Below the pieces are notes generated by a model, which saw nothing but the letters and a program-made list of their open reading frames with translations, ran no database searches and had not been told where the DNA came from. 37,717 nt of DNA from Hyphomicrobiales bacterium (lineage in GTDB: Bacteria > Pseudomonadota > Alphaproteobacteria > Rhizobiales > Beijerinckiaceae), in contig JAFBAS010000088.1 of the NCBI GenBank assembly GCA_019247605.1, forward strand, positions 1 to 37,717, given 5' to 3'. This document shows, piece by piece, positions 6,492 through 15,815 of the stretch; the stretch's first letter is position 1; each line of letters starts with the position of its first letter. Both the position numbers and the translations under genes were made by a program.

Positions 6492-7763
6492 ATGACCGAT
6501 TCGCTTATCGAAGGGCTTCCTCTTTTTGAGCCGGCCTCGTCCGCACCTTCGGGCGCGAGCCAAAAGGCACCCTCCTCCTTCGCCGATCTCATTTTGAATT
6601 TCCGAGCCTTCGGCGTCGCGACGCAAGAGCGCGTCGAAGGCGGGATTCCTTATTTCGTCAACGAGTTCTGGACGGCGGGACAGCGCCAAGCCCATTCGAT
6701 CCAGGAGGTGAGCTATCGGGCGTGTTTCAAGCCGCAGCTTCCCGAATTCTTCATCGAGAGACTCACGCTTCCAGGCGATGGTGTTTACGATCCTTTTATG
6801 GGGCGCGGGACGACGCCCGTGCAGACGGCCCTGATGGGAAGGCGGCCGTTCGGCAATGACATCAACCCCTTGAGCGTGTTGCTCACCAGGCCACGGCTGC
6901 GCCCACCGAGCTTGGTCGAGGTCGCACGGAGGCTGGACGAGATCGCGTGGGACGCTGTCAGCGACGAATGTAAGCCGGAGCGTAACGAGCTTCTGGCCTT
7001 TTTCAGCCCGCGCACCTTGCGCCACATCTCGGCGCTTCGGGACTGGCTCATCGCCCGAGCGCCGCTCGAGAAGGCGCCGGACCCGATCGACGATTGGATT
7101 CGGATGGTGGCGATCAACCGTTTGACGGGCCATTCGCCGGGCTTCTTCTCCGTCTACACGCTCCCACCGAACCAGGCGGTCAGCGCCGAGGCGCAGCGCA
7201 GAATTAATGAGCGACGAGGCCAGACGCCTCCCGACCGGGACGTGAAACGCCTGATCTTGCGCAAATCAGCCTCGCTCTTGCGCGATGGACCGATATCCCG
7301 TCATCCGCAAGCGCTACTGAACAGTGGCCCTGCGCACGCAACGGCTGCTATCGCGTCCGGCTCGGCAAAGCTCGTCGTCACCTCCCCTCCCTTCCTGGAT
7401 GTCGTCCAATATGAGCAAGACAATTGGCTGAGATGCTGGTTCGCGAACATCGAACTTTCCGCGGTCGCCATGCCTCTGCACCGCACGGAAGCGAGCTGGC
7501 AGCGCATGGTCCGCGAAACCCTGAGTGAGCTCGCACGCATCGTCGTGCCCCGCGGCCATGTGGCGTTCGAGGTCGGCGAGGTCCGTAACGGCAAGCTCTT
7601 GCTCGAGCGCCTCGTCTGGGAAGCGGCCGAAGGGCTCCCCTTCGAGCGTCTTTTCGTGATGGTGAACCAACAGGAGTTCACGAAGACCGCGAATTGCTGG
7701 GGAGTGAGCAACAATGCCAAGGGCACGAACAGCAACAGGATCGTGATGCTGCGGCGCCACTGA
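6492..7763 (+). CDS. Orphan site-specific DNA methyltransferase (N4-cytosine or N6-adenine type)
   Basis: The 423-residue protein carries amino-methyltransferase motifs. SAM-binding motif I is DPFMGRGTT (residues 100-108), followed by FGNDINPLSVLLT. Catalytic motif IV is TSPPF (297-301), followed by LDVVQYEQDNWLRCWF. Motif I precedes motif IV, with about 190 residues between them that could hold the target-recognition domain, an order like the alpha class; SPPF-type motifs are commonest in N4-cytosine enzymes. The ATG at 6492 is chosen because the in-frame extension upstream looks non-coding. No restriction endonuclease or Vsr gene is adjacent. It is divergent from the PLP enzyme gene (101-bp gap). 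Confidence 0.8.
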   Translation: MTDSLIEGLPLFEPASSAPSGASQKAPSSFADLILNFRAFGVATQERVEGGIPYFVNEFWTAGQRQAHSIQEVSYRACFKPQLPEFFIERLTLPGDGVYDPFMGRGTTPVQTALMGRRPFGNDINPLSVLLTRPRLRPPSLVEVARRLDEIAWDAVSDECKPERNELLAFFSPRTLRHISALRDWLIARAPLEKAPDPIDDWIRMVAINRLTGHSPGFFSVYTLPPNQAVSAEAQRRINERRGQTPPDRDVKRLILRKSASLLRDGPISRHPQALLNSGPAHATAAIASGSAKLVVTSPPFLDVVQYEQDNWLRCWFANIELSAVAMPLHRTEASWQRMVRETLSELARIVVPRGHVAFEVGEVRNGKLLLERLVWEAAEGLPFERLFVMVNQQEFTKTANCWGVSNNAKGTNSNRIVMLRRH

Positions 7764-7790
7764 CCACGACTGGCCAACCACGACCGGCCA
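7763..7790. repeat. Two tandem 14-bp repeats at a convergent gene junction
   Basis: ACCACGACTGGCCA (7763-7776) is followed directly by ACCACGACCGGCCA (7777-7790), differing at one base. They fill most of the 44-bp gap between the convergent methyltransferase and nucleotide-sugar dehydrogenase genes. No T-rich terminator is visible beside them. Confidence 0.6.
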
Positions 7791-7807
7791 AGCGACTACG
7801 CCAAGGC

Positions 7808-9184
7808 TCACGCCTTCACGATATGGGCACCGACAAGTCCTGACCGCGCACAGATGTTGCGCGTATCGACGATGAGCTTGGCGTGCCGCGCAATGAGCGC
7901 GTAATCGACGCCATCGTGATCGGTGGCGATCAACACGACCGCGAAGGACAAGACCGATTGCGCATCGAGTGGGATTGATCGGCGGCCGGCGAGCGCTGCG
8001 TGCTTTCGCGTGCGTGGGATGGTGGCGACGAACGGGTCATGAAACGCAACCGACGCGCCGCGCTCCTCGAGGAGCTCGATGAGCTTCAATGCCGGGCTCT
8101 CGCGCGTGTCGTCCACGTTCTTCTTGTAGGCGATGCCGAGGACGAGAATGCTTGAGCCGTTGAGACCCATCCTTGCCTTGCGATCGAGCGCCTCGGCGAG
8201 GCGATCGACGACGTGATGAGGCATGGCGGTGTTGATCTCGCCGGCAAGCTCGATGAAGCGGGTGGACAATTCGTGTTCCCGCGCCTTCCAGGCAAGGTAG
8301 AACGGGTCGATCGGTATGCAATGGCCGCCAAGGCCAGGACCCGGATAGAAAGGCATGAAGCCGAAGGGCTTTGTCTTTGCGGCCTCGATCACTTCCCAAA
8401 TGTCGATGCCCATGGCGCCATAGACGAGCTTAAGCTCGTTCATGAGCGCGATATTGACGGAACGGAAGATGTTCTCGGTGAGCTTCACGGCTTCCGCAGT
8501 TGCCGGAGAAGAGACGGGCACCGTCTTCACCACGAGTTGCGCATAGAGCGCGTCGGCGATCTTGAGCGCCTCCTCGCCGTCACCACCGACGACCTTGGGG
8601 ATGGTCGCCGTCGCGAAATCCGAATTCCCCGGGTCCTCGCGCTCGGGCGAAAAGGCAAGAAGAAAATCGCTGCCGCTTTTCAGCCCCGTCGCCTCGAGGA
8701 TGGGCTTGAGCACTTGCGTCGTCGTGCCGGGATAGGTGGTCGATTCGAGAACGACAAGCTGGCCGGGACGGAGCTTCGCGGCAATCGCGCGACCCGTATC
8801 GACCACGTAGGAGAGGTTCGGCTCGCGTTGCTTCGTGAGCGGCGTCGGCACGCAGATCAAGATCGCGTCCGGCTCCGAGAGGCGGGCGAAATCGCTCGTC
8901 GCCTCGAGCTTGCCGGAGCCTATCGCGTCGCGCAGCCTCTGCGAGGCGATATGATGCAGATAGCTCTCGCCTCGGTTGAGCTGGGCGACGCGCGGCCCGT
9001 TGATGTCGAAGCCGAGAACCTTGAAGCCGGCATTTGCGGCGGTGAGCGCGAGCGGCATGCCGACATAGCCGAGGCCGATGATGCCGATCATCGCCTCGCG
9101 CCGTTCGATCTTTTCGGCAAGCCCAAGGATCTCGGGCCTCGCGCCGGGCGCCGCACTCGTCTGAGGAACAATCGTCTCGGCCAT
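7808..9184 (-). CDS. Nucleotide-sugar 6-dehydrogenase (UDP-HexNAc dehydrogenase, WbpA/WecC type)
   Basis: The 458-residue NAD-dependent enzyme oxidises the C6 hydroxyl of a UDP-sugar to a uronic acid for surface polysaccharide synthesis. The Rossmann motif is IGIIGLGYVGMPLA (about residues 33-46). The middle carries FSPEREDPGN and the catalytic-cysteine motif GGHCIPIDPF (Cys289). The C-terminal domain has GIAYKKNVDDTRESPALKL. GHCIPIDP together with the overall pattern fits the UDP-N-acetyl-glucosamine/mannosamine dehydrogenases (COG0677) better than UDP-glucose dehydrogenases. The ATG at 9184 is favoured by family alignment and by an upstream GGAA. Its divergent neighbour is a membrane acyltransferase, consistent with a surface-glycan role. 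Confidence 0.88.
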   Translation of the reverse strand: MAETIVPQTSAAPGARPEILGLAEKIERREAMIGIIGLGYVGMPLALTAANAGFKVLGFDINGPRVAQLNRGESYLHHIASQRLRDAIGSGKLEATSDFARLSEPDAILICVPTPLTKQREPNLSYVVDTGRAIAAKLRPGQLVVLESTTYPGTTTQVLKPILEATGLKSGSDFLLAFSPEREDPGNSDFATATIPKVVGGDGEEALKIADALYAQLVVKTVPVSSPATAEAVKLTENIFRSVNIALMNELKLVYGAMGIDIWEVIEAAKTKPFGFMPFYPGPGLGGHCIPIDPFYLAWKAREHELSTRFIELAGEINTAMPHHVVDRLAEALDRKARMGLNGSSILVLGIAYKKNVDDTRESPALKLIELLEERGASVAFHDPFVATIPRTRKHAALAGRRSIPLDAQSVLSFAVVLIATDHDGVDYALIARHAKLIVDTRNICARSGLVGAHIVKA

Positions 9185-9340
9185 CTTCGTTCCACTTTGC
9201 TTCCCTCGCGCCCGGTTTACCGAGGCGCCTCCCCCACCCGCGCTTGTCACGGCGGTCGAGGTCTTCTACCGCATAGCATAAAGGCATGATGCGAGGGCCA
9301 GTCTCACCTCGCGGGCGACTCGTGGCCAAACCGGTGCTTG

Positions 9341-10534
9341 ATGATGCATGAGCCTTCGCCACCGAGCGCGCCTTTGAAGCCCATGTCGCCGCCTGCGGGC
9401 CTGAGCGTCGGTGTTCCGCCCAAGGCCACCGATGCACCGCACTGGCCGTTTCTCGACCTAGTGCGTTTCGGTGCAGCCCTCCTGGTTCTCTTCGGCCATG
9501 CGCGCGGGCTTTATTTCGAGAGCATCACGCGCGTGCCGGATGCCGGCATCCTCACCCGCCTCTTCTACCTTTTCACCGGCCTCCATTACGAAGGCGTGAT
9601 GCTTTTTTTCGTGGTGAGCGGCTTCCTTGTCGGTGGTTCGGCCTGGCGCAACATCGAAGTCGGCCGGTTCGATACGAGGCTTTACCTCATCAATCGCTTT
9701 TCTCGCATTTATCTCGTTTTGATCCCGGCGCTGGTGCTTGTCTTTCTCGTGGAGAGCCTCGGTGGACATTTCCTCGCGGATACGCGCTTTTACGCGGTGC
9801 GGCCCCTTTTCCCTTCCGAAGTCGCCAATGGTTGGACCTGGAATCAGATCCCTTGCCATCTCTCCGCTTTGCAAGGCGTCGCGTGCGCGCCTTGGGGCGC
9901 CGATCCTCCCCTTTGGTCGCTCGGCTGGGAATGGCTTTTCTATCTGGTGGCGCCCGTCCTCTTCGCCATCTGCCTCTTGCGCTTTCGGCCTCTCACCAGG
10001 GCAATCGCTTTCGGCTGCCTTTGGGTGAGCCTCCTGTCCGTGCTCGGCATTGGGCAGTGGCTCTTGTGGTTCGGCATCTGGCTTTCAGGGGTCGGTGCCT
10101 CGCTGCTGGCGATGCGGCGCAAGGTTCCGGTCCTTGTCGGCTTCGCGGGCCTTGCGCTTTGCGCCGTCGCGCTCGCCTTGTCGCGAACGAGCCTCGTGCC
10201 CGGCGTGTTGGCCGATCTCGGCGTCGGGCTCGGCCTTGCGGTCGCGGTCTCTTGCCGCAAGATCGCCAACGCAGCGATCCTGGAGTCGATCGCGGCGCGC
10301 GGCGCCACCTTCTCCTACTCGCTCTATCTCATCCATCTGCCGGTCGGCGTCTTCGTCGGTGGCGTCCTCGAACGTCTCGGGTGGCCCACGACCCTGATTC
10401 AGCCGGGACCAACGGCCTATGCGGCTTTCGCGCTCATCGTCGCAACCGCCCTCGCTTGCGCTTTTTTCTTTGCCGAGCTTACCGAAAAGCACACAGCGCG
10501 CTTCCGGCGCTTTCTGTCGCGCGTTCCGGCTTAG
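9341..10534 (+). CDS. Membrane O-acyltransferase (acyltransferase-3 family)
   Basis: The protein of about 397 residues has roughly ten hydrophobic segments and family landmarks. After a Pro-rich cytoplasmic start comes WPFLDLVRFGAALLVLFGHA, with the conserved Arg and His, then MLFFVVSGFLVGG and LYLINRFSRIYLVLIPALV. SLGWEWLFYLVAP and SYSLYLIHLPVGV follow. Such proteins transfer acetyl or succinyl groups onto exopolysaccharides, lipopolysaccharide or other glycans across the inner membrane. Start codons at 9338 (TTG), 9341 and 9344 are all possible; none has a strong SD. It converges with hutD with only 12 bp between stop codons and no visible terminator. Confidence 0.85.
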   Translation: MMHEPSPPSAPLKPMSPPAGLSVGVPPKATDAPHWPFLDLVRFGAALLVLFGHARGLYFESITRVPDAGILTRLFYLFTGLHYEGVMLFFVVSGFLVGGSAWRNIEVGRFDTRLYLINRFSRIYLVLIPALVLVFLVESLGGHFLADTRFYAVRPLFPSEVANGWTWNQIPCHLSALQGVACAPWGADPPLWSLGWEWLFYLVAPVLFAICLLRFRPLTRAIAFGCLWVSLLSVLGIGQWLLWFGIWLSGVGASLLAMRRKVPVLVGFAGLALCAVALALSRTSLVPGVLADLGVGLGLAVAVSCRKIANAAILESIAARGATFSYSLYLIHLPVGVFVGGVLERLGWPTTLIQPGPTAYAAFALIVATALACAFFFAELTEKHTARFRRFLSRVPA

Positions 10535-10546
10535 AAGATTGCCTTC

Positions 10547-11128
10547 TCAGCCCAATGGCTGCAGCGTCACAAGGAAGGCGATCGCGCTGCTCGCGCTGGG
10601 CTCGAGCCGCATTTCAAATTGGCCTTCGAAGAGCGCCGCATCGTCCACGTCGAGCGTCTCCTGTCCCTGCTCTCCGACACATGCGAGGCCTCGCGCACGC
10701 GACAAGAGAAGCGTCACGCCCGCGTCACTCACGATCCTGCGCGGGCCTGCTGGAGATAGCCGCGCGACCTTGTGATACCAGCGTCCACGCCGCGTCATCA
10801 CGTTGAGATCGGTGATTGGTCCCTCGACGAGACGCGATCTCACCCTCACATCGCCTGCGAAATGGAATGGCGATGAAGCCTGGGTGAGCACGACCTCGGC
10901 TGCTCCTGCGATCTCCAACGCAATCCCTTCGCCCTCGATCACGCAGAGCGTCCGCTCGATCCCGGCGAAGCGCGAGAAAGGCCCGTCCAAAGCCACGCGC
11001 GCCATGCTGATCCGCCAGTCGAACTCATCGAGCCCTGCGCCTTGCGGCGAGGCGATGATCTCGGTCGTCTCGCCGCCGCCGTTCTTCCAGGGCATGCGGC
11101 GGTGCTGGCCGGCGCGCAGGATCCTCAT
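10547..11128 (-). CDS. hutD: HutD/Ves family protein of histidine utilisation
   Basis: The 193-residue cupin-like protein begins with the family signature (MPWKNGGGETTEI at about residues 12-24), continues with FDWRISMARVALDGPFSRF and carries GRWYHKV in the middle. HutD proteins have no catalytic role established in this pathway; they are thought to limit or tune hut expression, possibly by sensing urocanate. This copy is the last gene of the leftward hut operon, 21 bp after hutU, which supports the identification. Confidence 0.88.
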   Translation of the reverse strand: MRILRAGQHRRMPWKNGGGETTEIIASPQGAGLDEFDWRISMARVALDGPFSRFAGIERTLCVIEGEGIALEIAGAAEVVLTQASSPFHFAGDVRVRSRLVEGPITDLNVMTRRGRWYHKVARLSPAGPRRIVSDAGVTLLLSRARGLACVGEQGQETLDVDDAALFEGQFEMRLEPSASSAIAFLVTLQPLG

Positions 11129-11149
11129 CGGCGCACCCGAAGCACTCCC

Positions 11150-12814
11150 TCAAGACAAGGAGGGCAGGTCGAGATGGTTCTGTCTCGCGCAGGCGATAGC
11201 CTCGTCATAACCCGCGTCGGCGTGGCGCATCACGCCGGAGGCCGGATCGTTCCAGAGCACGCGTTCGAGCCGGCGCGCCGCTTCCTTCGTGCCGTCGCAG
11301 ACGATCACCATGCCGGCGTGTTGCGAGAAGCCGATACCGACGCCCCCGCCATGGTGGATCGACACCCAGGTCGCTCCCGAGGCGCAGTTGAGAAGCGCGT
11401 TGAGGAGCGGCCAATCCGATATCGCATCCGAGCCGTCGCGCATCGCCTCGGTCTCCCGGTTCGGCGAGGCGACCGAGCCCGAATCGAGATGGTCGCGGCC
11501 GATCACGATGGGGGCCTTGAGCTCGCCTGAGGCCACCATCTCGTTGAAGGCAAGGCCGAGCCGATGACGATCACCGAGCCCGACCCAGCAAATGCGCGCC
11601 GGCAAGCCCTGAAACGAGATGCGCTCCTTCGCCATGTCGAGCCAGCGGTGCAGATGCAACGCGTCGGGCATCAGCTCCTTTACCTTGGCATCGCTGCGAT
11701 AAATGTCTTCCGGATCGCCAGAAAGCGCGGCCCAACGGAAGGGACCAACGCCGCGGCAGAAGAGCGGGCGGATGTAGGCGGGCACGAAACCGGGAAAATC
11801 GAAGGCGTTCTTCACGCCTTCCTCGAGCGCCATCTGGCGGATGTTGTTGCCGTAATCGAGAGTGGGAACTCCCATCCGCTGGAAATCTAGCATGGCGCGC
11901 ACATGGCCCGCCATCGAGGCCTTGGCGGCTTTCTCGACCGCCTTCGGATCGCTTGCGCGCTTCGCCTCCCACTCCTCGAGCGTCCAGCCCTTCGGCAGAT
12001 AGCCGTTGACGGGGTCGTGGGCGGAGGTCTGGTCGGTGACCACGTCCGGGCGCACCCCGCGCCGCACCAACTCGGGGAAGATGTCCGCCGCGTTCCCGAG
12101 AACGCCGACCGAGACGGGCCGCTTCTCCCGGTTCGCCCGCTCGATGATCTCGAGCGCCTCGTCGAGCGAGGCCGCTTGCCGGTCGAGGTAGCGGGTGCGC
12201 AAACGCATCTCGATGCGCGAAGGCTGGCATTCGACCGCGAGCAGCGAGGCGCCGGCCATGGTGGCCGCGAGCGGTTGCGCGCCGCCCATGCCGCCGAGAC
12301 CGGCGGTGAGAATCCACTTGCCGGAAAGATCACCCCCGTAATGGCGCCGCCCCACCTCGACGAAGGTCTCATAAGTGCCCTGCACGATTCCCTGTGAGCC
12401 GATGTAGATCCAGGACCCCGCCGTCATCTGGCCGTACATCATGAGGCCTTTGCGATCGAGCTCGTGGAAACAATCCCAATTCGCCCAATGGGGCACGATA
12501 TTCGAGTTGGCGATCAGGACGCGCGGCGCATCCGCATGCGTCCGGAATACGCCGACCGGCTTGCCGGATTGGACGAGCAAACTCTCGTCGCCCTCGAGCC
12601 TCTTCAGCGCGGCGACGATCCGATCGAAGCTCTCCCAATCGCGCGCGGCGCGCCCGATGCCGCCATAGACGACGAGCTCGCCCGGCCGTTCGGCGACTTC
12701 GCTGTCGAGATTGTTCATGAGCATGCGCAGCGGCGCCTCGGTGAGCCAGCTCTTGGCGGAAAGATCGGGGCCGCGCGGCGCGCGAACACGGCGGGCATTG
12801 TCGATGCGGGTCAT
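11150..12814 (-). CDS. hutU: Urocanate hydratase (urocanase)
   Basis: The 554-residue enzyme of the second step uses NAD+ as a catalytic cofactor to hydrate urocanate to 4-imidazolone-5-propionate. Length and motifs match the family: [11 protein letters not shown] near the N terminus, [16 protein letters not shown] in the NAD-binding region, [17 protein letters not shown], and the C-terminal core [17 protein letters not shown] and [17 protein letters not shown]. The ATG at 12814 is preceded by GAGGAAGGGAA at good spacing. It lies 13 bp downstream of hutH in the hutI-hutH-hutU-hutD operon. Confidence 0.96.
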   Translation of the reverse strand: MTRIDNARRVRAPRGPDLSAKSWLTEAPLRMLMNNLDSEVAERPGELVVYGGIGRAARDWESFDRIVAALKRLEGDESLLVQSGKPVGVFRTHADAPRVLIANSNIVPHWANWDCFHELDRKGLMMYGQMTAGSWIYIGSQGIVQGTYETFVEVGRRHYGGDLSGKWILTAGLGGMGGAQPLAATMAGASLLAVECQPSRIEMRLRTRYLDRQAASLDEALEIIERANREKRPVSVGVLGNAADIFPELVRRGVRPDVVTDQTSAHDPVNGYLPKGWTLEEWEAKRASDPKAVEKAAKASMAGHVRAMLDFQRMGVPTLDYGNNIRQMALEEGVKNAFDFPGFVPAYIRPLFCRGVGPFRWAALSGDPEDIYRSDAKVKELMPDALHLHRWLDMAKERISFQGLPARICWVGLGDRHRLGLAFNEMVASGELKAPIVIGRDHLDSGSVASPNRETEAMRDGSDAISDWPLLNALLNCASGATWVSIHHGGGVGIGFSQHAGMVIVCDGTKEAARRLERVLWNDPASGVMRHADAGYDEAIACARQNHLDLPSLS

Positions 12815-12827
12815 GGTGTTCCCTTCC

Positions 12828-14393
12828 TCAAAGCTTCGAGCCCGCGCCATCAACGTCGTCGCGAATGCGCGGCAAAAGCTCGTCGCCTGCCGCGGCGAGG
12901 AGCGCCTCGCTTCTCACGAGCTCCGCCGCCGCCTCGATGTCGGTTGTGAAATATCGATCTTCCTCGAGACGCGGCACGCGCGCCCGCAAGGCGTCGCGGA
13001 CCCGCTCGAGAACGGGACTCGAGCGCAGCGGCGCGTGGAAGTCGCATCCCTGGGCGGCGGCGAGGAGCTCGATCGCCAGGATGTTCACGACGTTCTCCGC
13101 CATGGCGAGCAGGCGGCGCGCGCCATGCGTCGCCATCGAGACATGGTCTTCCTGATTGGCGGAAGTGGGAATCGAATCGACGCTTGCCGGAAAGGCGCGC
13201 TGCTTGTTCTCGGAAACGAGCGCCGCTGCCACCACCTGCGGGATCATGAAGCCGGAATTGAGCCCTGGCTTCGGCGTGAGGAAGGCCGGAAGGCGCGACA
13301 GCGCCGGGTCGACCAGCATGGCGACGCGACGCTCGGAAAGGGAGCCGATTTCGCAAAGCGCCATCGCGATCATATCGGCCGCGAAGGCGACCCCTTCGGC
13401 GTGAAAATTCCCGCCCGAAATGACCTCGCCGCTCTCGGGAAAAACAAGCGGGTTGTCGGAGACGCCATTCGCCTCGATCGACAGCGTAGCGGCGGCTTGG
13501 CGCAACATGTCGAGGCAGGCCCCCATCACCTGGGGCTGGCAACGCAGGCAATAGGGGTCCTGCACTCGGTCATCCCCGACGAGATGCGAGCTGCGAATGG
13601 CGCTTCCGGCCATGAGGGCGCGCAGCGCCGCGGCGACTTCCGCCTGCCCGCGATGGCCGCGCACAGCCTGGATGCGTGCATCGAAAGGCCCGTCCGAGCC
13701 CTTGGCCGCATCGGTCGCGAGCGCCCCCGTGACGAGCGCCGAGCGCAACAGCTTCTCGGCCTCGAAAAGCCCGGCAAGAGCCAGTGCGGTCGAGACCTGC
13801 GTGCCGTTGAGAAGGGCCAGCCCCTCCTTCGGCGCGAGCACGAGGGGGCTCAATCCGGCGGCGCGCAACGCGTCGGCGGCCGGCACGCTCTTTCCGTCCA
13901 CGATGAACGCGCCGACCCCCATGAGGGCCGCAGCGAGATGGGCGAGCGGGGCAAGGTCCCCCGAGGCACCGACCGAGCCTTGCGACGGGATGACCGGGAC
14001 GAGGCCGCGCCGCAAGCATTCCAGGAGCTGCTCGACCGTGCTCCAGCGCACGCCGGAGGCCCCTTGCGCGAGGCTCGCGAGCTTGAGCGCCATGACGAGG
14101 CGCACGACAGATTCCGGGAGAGCCTCGCCCACCCCGGACGCGTGCGAGAGCACGATATTGCGCTGCAAGGTCGCAAGATCGTCCTTGCCGATGCGCGCGC
14201 TCGCGAGCTTGCCGAACCCGGTGTTCACGCCATAGACCGGCTCGCCCCTTGCAACGATCGCCTCGATCGTGTCAGCCGCCGCTTCGACCTTCGGGCGGCA
14301 AGCCGGGTCGAGCGCGACGTTCGCGCCGGCGTAAATCCCGGCCCATCCCGCAAGCGGCACCGCGCCTGGAACGAGCCTCGTTTCGCCCTTCAT
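12828..14393 (-). CDS. hutH: Histidine ammonia-lyase (histidase)
   Basis: The 521-residue enzyme of the first step deaminates L-histidine to trans-urocanate. The MIO electrophile is formed from Ala143-Ser144-Gly145 in [26 protein letters not shown] (about 54-63), the [12 protein letters not shown] region and [14 protein letters not shown] further on are all family signatures. The ATG at 14393 overlaps the hutI stop as ATGA, indicating translational coupling; the longer upstream frame is only hutI read in another frame. The length is close to the usual 500-520. Confidence 0.96.
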   Translation of the reverse strand: MKGETRLVPGAVPLAGWAGIYAGANVALDPACRPKVEAAADTIEAIVARGEPVYGVNTGFGKLASARIGKDDLATLQRNIVLSHASGVGEALPESVVRLVMALKLASLAQGASGVRWSTVEQLLECLRRGLVPVIPSQGSVGASGDLAPLAHLAAALMGVGAFIVDGKSVPAADALRAAGLSPLVLAPKEGLALLNGTQVSTALALAGLFEAEKLLRSALVTGALATDAAKGSDGPFDARIQAVRGHRGQAEVAAALRALMAGSAIRSSHLVGDDRVQDPYCLRCQPQVMGACLDMLRQAAATLSIEANGVSDNPLVFPESGEVISGGNFHAEGVAFAADMIAMALCEIGSLSERRVAMLVDPALSRLPAFLTPKPGLNSGFMIPQVVAAALVSENKQRAFPASVDSIPTSANQEDHVSMATHGARRLLAMAENVVNILAIELLAAAQGCDFHAPLRSSPVLERVRDALRARVPRLEEDRYFTTDIEAAAELVRSEALLAAAGDELLPRIRDDVDGAGSKL

Positions 14394-15598
14394 ACACCCC
14401 TCCAAATGCGCGCATGCAGCGGGTTGAAGCCGAGCCGATAAACGAGCTCGGCCGGACGCTCGATGTCCCAGATCGCGAGGTCGCAGAATTTTCCGGCCTC
14501 GAGAGTGCCGATCTGGTCGAGTCGACCGAGTGCGCGCGCCGCTTCGCGCGTCACCCCCGCGATGTTTTCCTCGACAGTCATGCGGAAAAGCGTCGCGGCC
14601 ATGTTCATGGCCGTGAGAAGGGAGGTCAAAGGCGAGGTGCCGGGGTTGCAATCGGTGGCGACCGCCATCGGGACCTTGTGGCGGCGGAAAACCTCGACCG
14701 GGGGCGCCATCGTCTCGCGGATGAAGTAATAGGCGCCCGGCAAAAGCACGGCGACCGTGCCGGCTCTTGCCATTGCCTCGGCGCCCTTCTCGTCGGCGTA
14801 TTCGAGGTGGTCGGCCGAGAGCGCGCAGAAGCGGGCCGCAAGAGCCGCGCCGCCGAGATTCGAGAGCTGGTCGGCGTGCAGCTTGACCTTGAGGCCGTGC
14901 CGGCGCGCCGCCTCGAAGACGCGCGACACCTGCTCGGGCGTAAAAGCGATGCCTTCGCAAAAAGCGTCGACGGCTTCAGCGAGCCTCTCGCGGGCAATGG
15001 CGGGCAACATCTCGCGGCAGACGAGGTCGATATACGCATTCTTGTCGGCGATTTCGGGCGGCATGGCATGCGCGCCGAGGAAGGTGGCACGAACATCAAT
15101 GCGGCGCTCCTTTTCGAGCCGCTTCGCCGCGCGCAATTGACGTTGTTCGGTTGCGAGCTCGAGCCCATAGCCGGACTTGATTTCGATCGTCGTCACGCCC
15201 TCCGCGATGAGTTCATCGAGCCGCCCAAGCGCGCTCGCGACGAGCGCATCCTCGTTCGCGGCGCGCGTCGCCTTCACGGTCGAGACGATGCCGCCACCGG
15301 CGCGCGCCACCTCCTCATAGCTTGCGCCCGCGAGGCGCAACTCGAACTCATGGGCGCGATCGCCGGCAAATACGAGATGGGTATGGCAGTCGATCAGCCC
15401 AGGCGTGATCCAGCGCCCTTCGCAATTCGTTCTCTCGACGGCGTCGAAAGCGGCAACGCCGGCCGCGGGCCCTGCATAAACGATGCGACCTTCGTTTTCG
15501 GCAACGAGGCCATCATCGACCACGCCGAGCCCCGGGTTGTCGGGGCGAAGCGTTGCGAGACGGGCATTGTGCCAAACTCGATTGACCCGCATCGCCAC
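14390..15598 (-). CDS. hutI: Imidazolonepropionase
   Basis: The 402-residue amidohydrolase of the third step opens 4-imidazolone-5-propionate to N-formimidoyl-L-glutamate. Metal ligands are visible in [11 protein letters not shown] and in [10 protein letters not shown], with the catalytic aspartate in [19 protein letters not shown] and TFLGAHAMP are further hallmarks. The GTG at 15598 has an AAAGGG 8 nt upstream; the ATG at 15592 is an alternative. It is the promoter-proximal gene of the leftward hut operon, reading away from the HutC-type operator region shared with hutF. Confidence 0.95.
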   Translation of the reverse strand: MAMRVNRVWHNARLATLRPDNPGLGVVDDGLVAENEGRIVYAGPAAGVAAFDAVERTNCEGRWITPGLIDCHTHLVFAGDRAHEFELRLAGASYEEVARAGGGIVSTVKATRAANEDALVASALGRLDELIAEGVTTIEIKSGYGLELATEQRQLRAAKRLEKERRIDVRATFLGAHAMPPEIADKNAYIDLVCREMLPAIARERLAEAVDAFCEGIAFTPEQVSRVFEAARRHGLKVKLHADQLSNLGGAALAARFCALSADHLEYADEKGAEAMARAGTVAVLLPGAYYFIRETMAPPVEVFRRHKVPMAVATDCNPGTSPLTSLLTAMNMAATLFRMTVEENIAGVTREAARALGRLDQIGTLEAGKFCDLAIWDIERPAELVYRLGFNPLHARIWRGV

Positions 15599-15743
15599 GG
15601 ACGAGGCCCTTTCGATTGTCTGTCGCCAGCGCCGCCGCCGGCCATGTGATCACGAGCTTCTTTGTCGAAAGCTTGACCCGTGTGCAGCTTGAGTGTCGAT
15701 AGGTTGACGTGCCGAAGCGAGCGGTTGGCCGAGGCAAGCGCTT

Positions 15744-15757
15744 TTGTCTATACATAA
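15744..15757. promoter_or_regulatory. HutC-type operator in the hutI/hutF divergent region
   Basis: TTGTCTATACATAA contains TGTCTATACA (15745-15754), one base pair away from the symmetric TGTATATACA core of known HutC sites (GntR family, relieved by urocanate). It lies in the 217-bp gap between the divergent hutI and hutF starts, about 60 bp before hutF. One site could control both transcripts. I found no second clear copy in the gap. Confidence 0.55.
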
Positions 15758-15815
15758 CTGCCGGGCCGCTAAATTGTCCAGCATTTCGCTCGTATCGCTT
15801 TTGGGAAAGGACCGG

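Noticed and set aside
4906-6495. A 529-codon plus-strand open frame opposite the class III PLP enzyme
   Set aside because: The composition is typical of an antisense shadow, and the minus strand has clear PLP-enzyme motifs.
12711-14441. A 576-codon plus-strand open frame across hutU, hutH and hutI
   Set aside because: It is antisense to three confidently identified hut genes and has no family motif.
14394-14960. Upstream in-frame extension of hutH to a much longer protein
   Set aside because: The extension is hutI read in another frame, and the ATG at 14393 overlapping the hutI stop gives a normal-length histidase.
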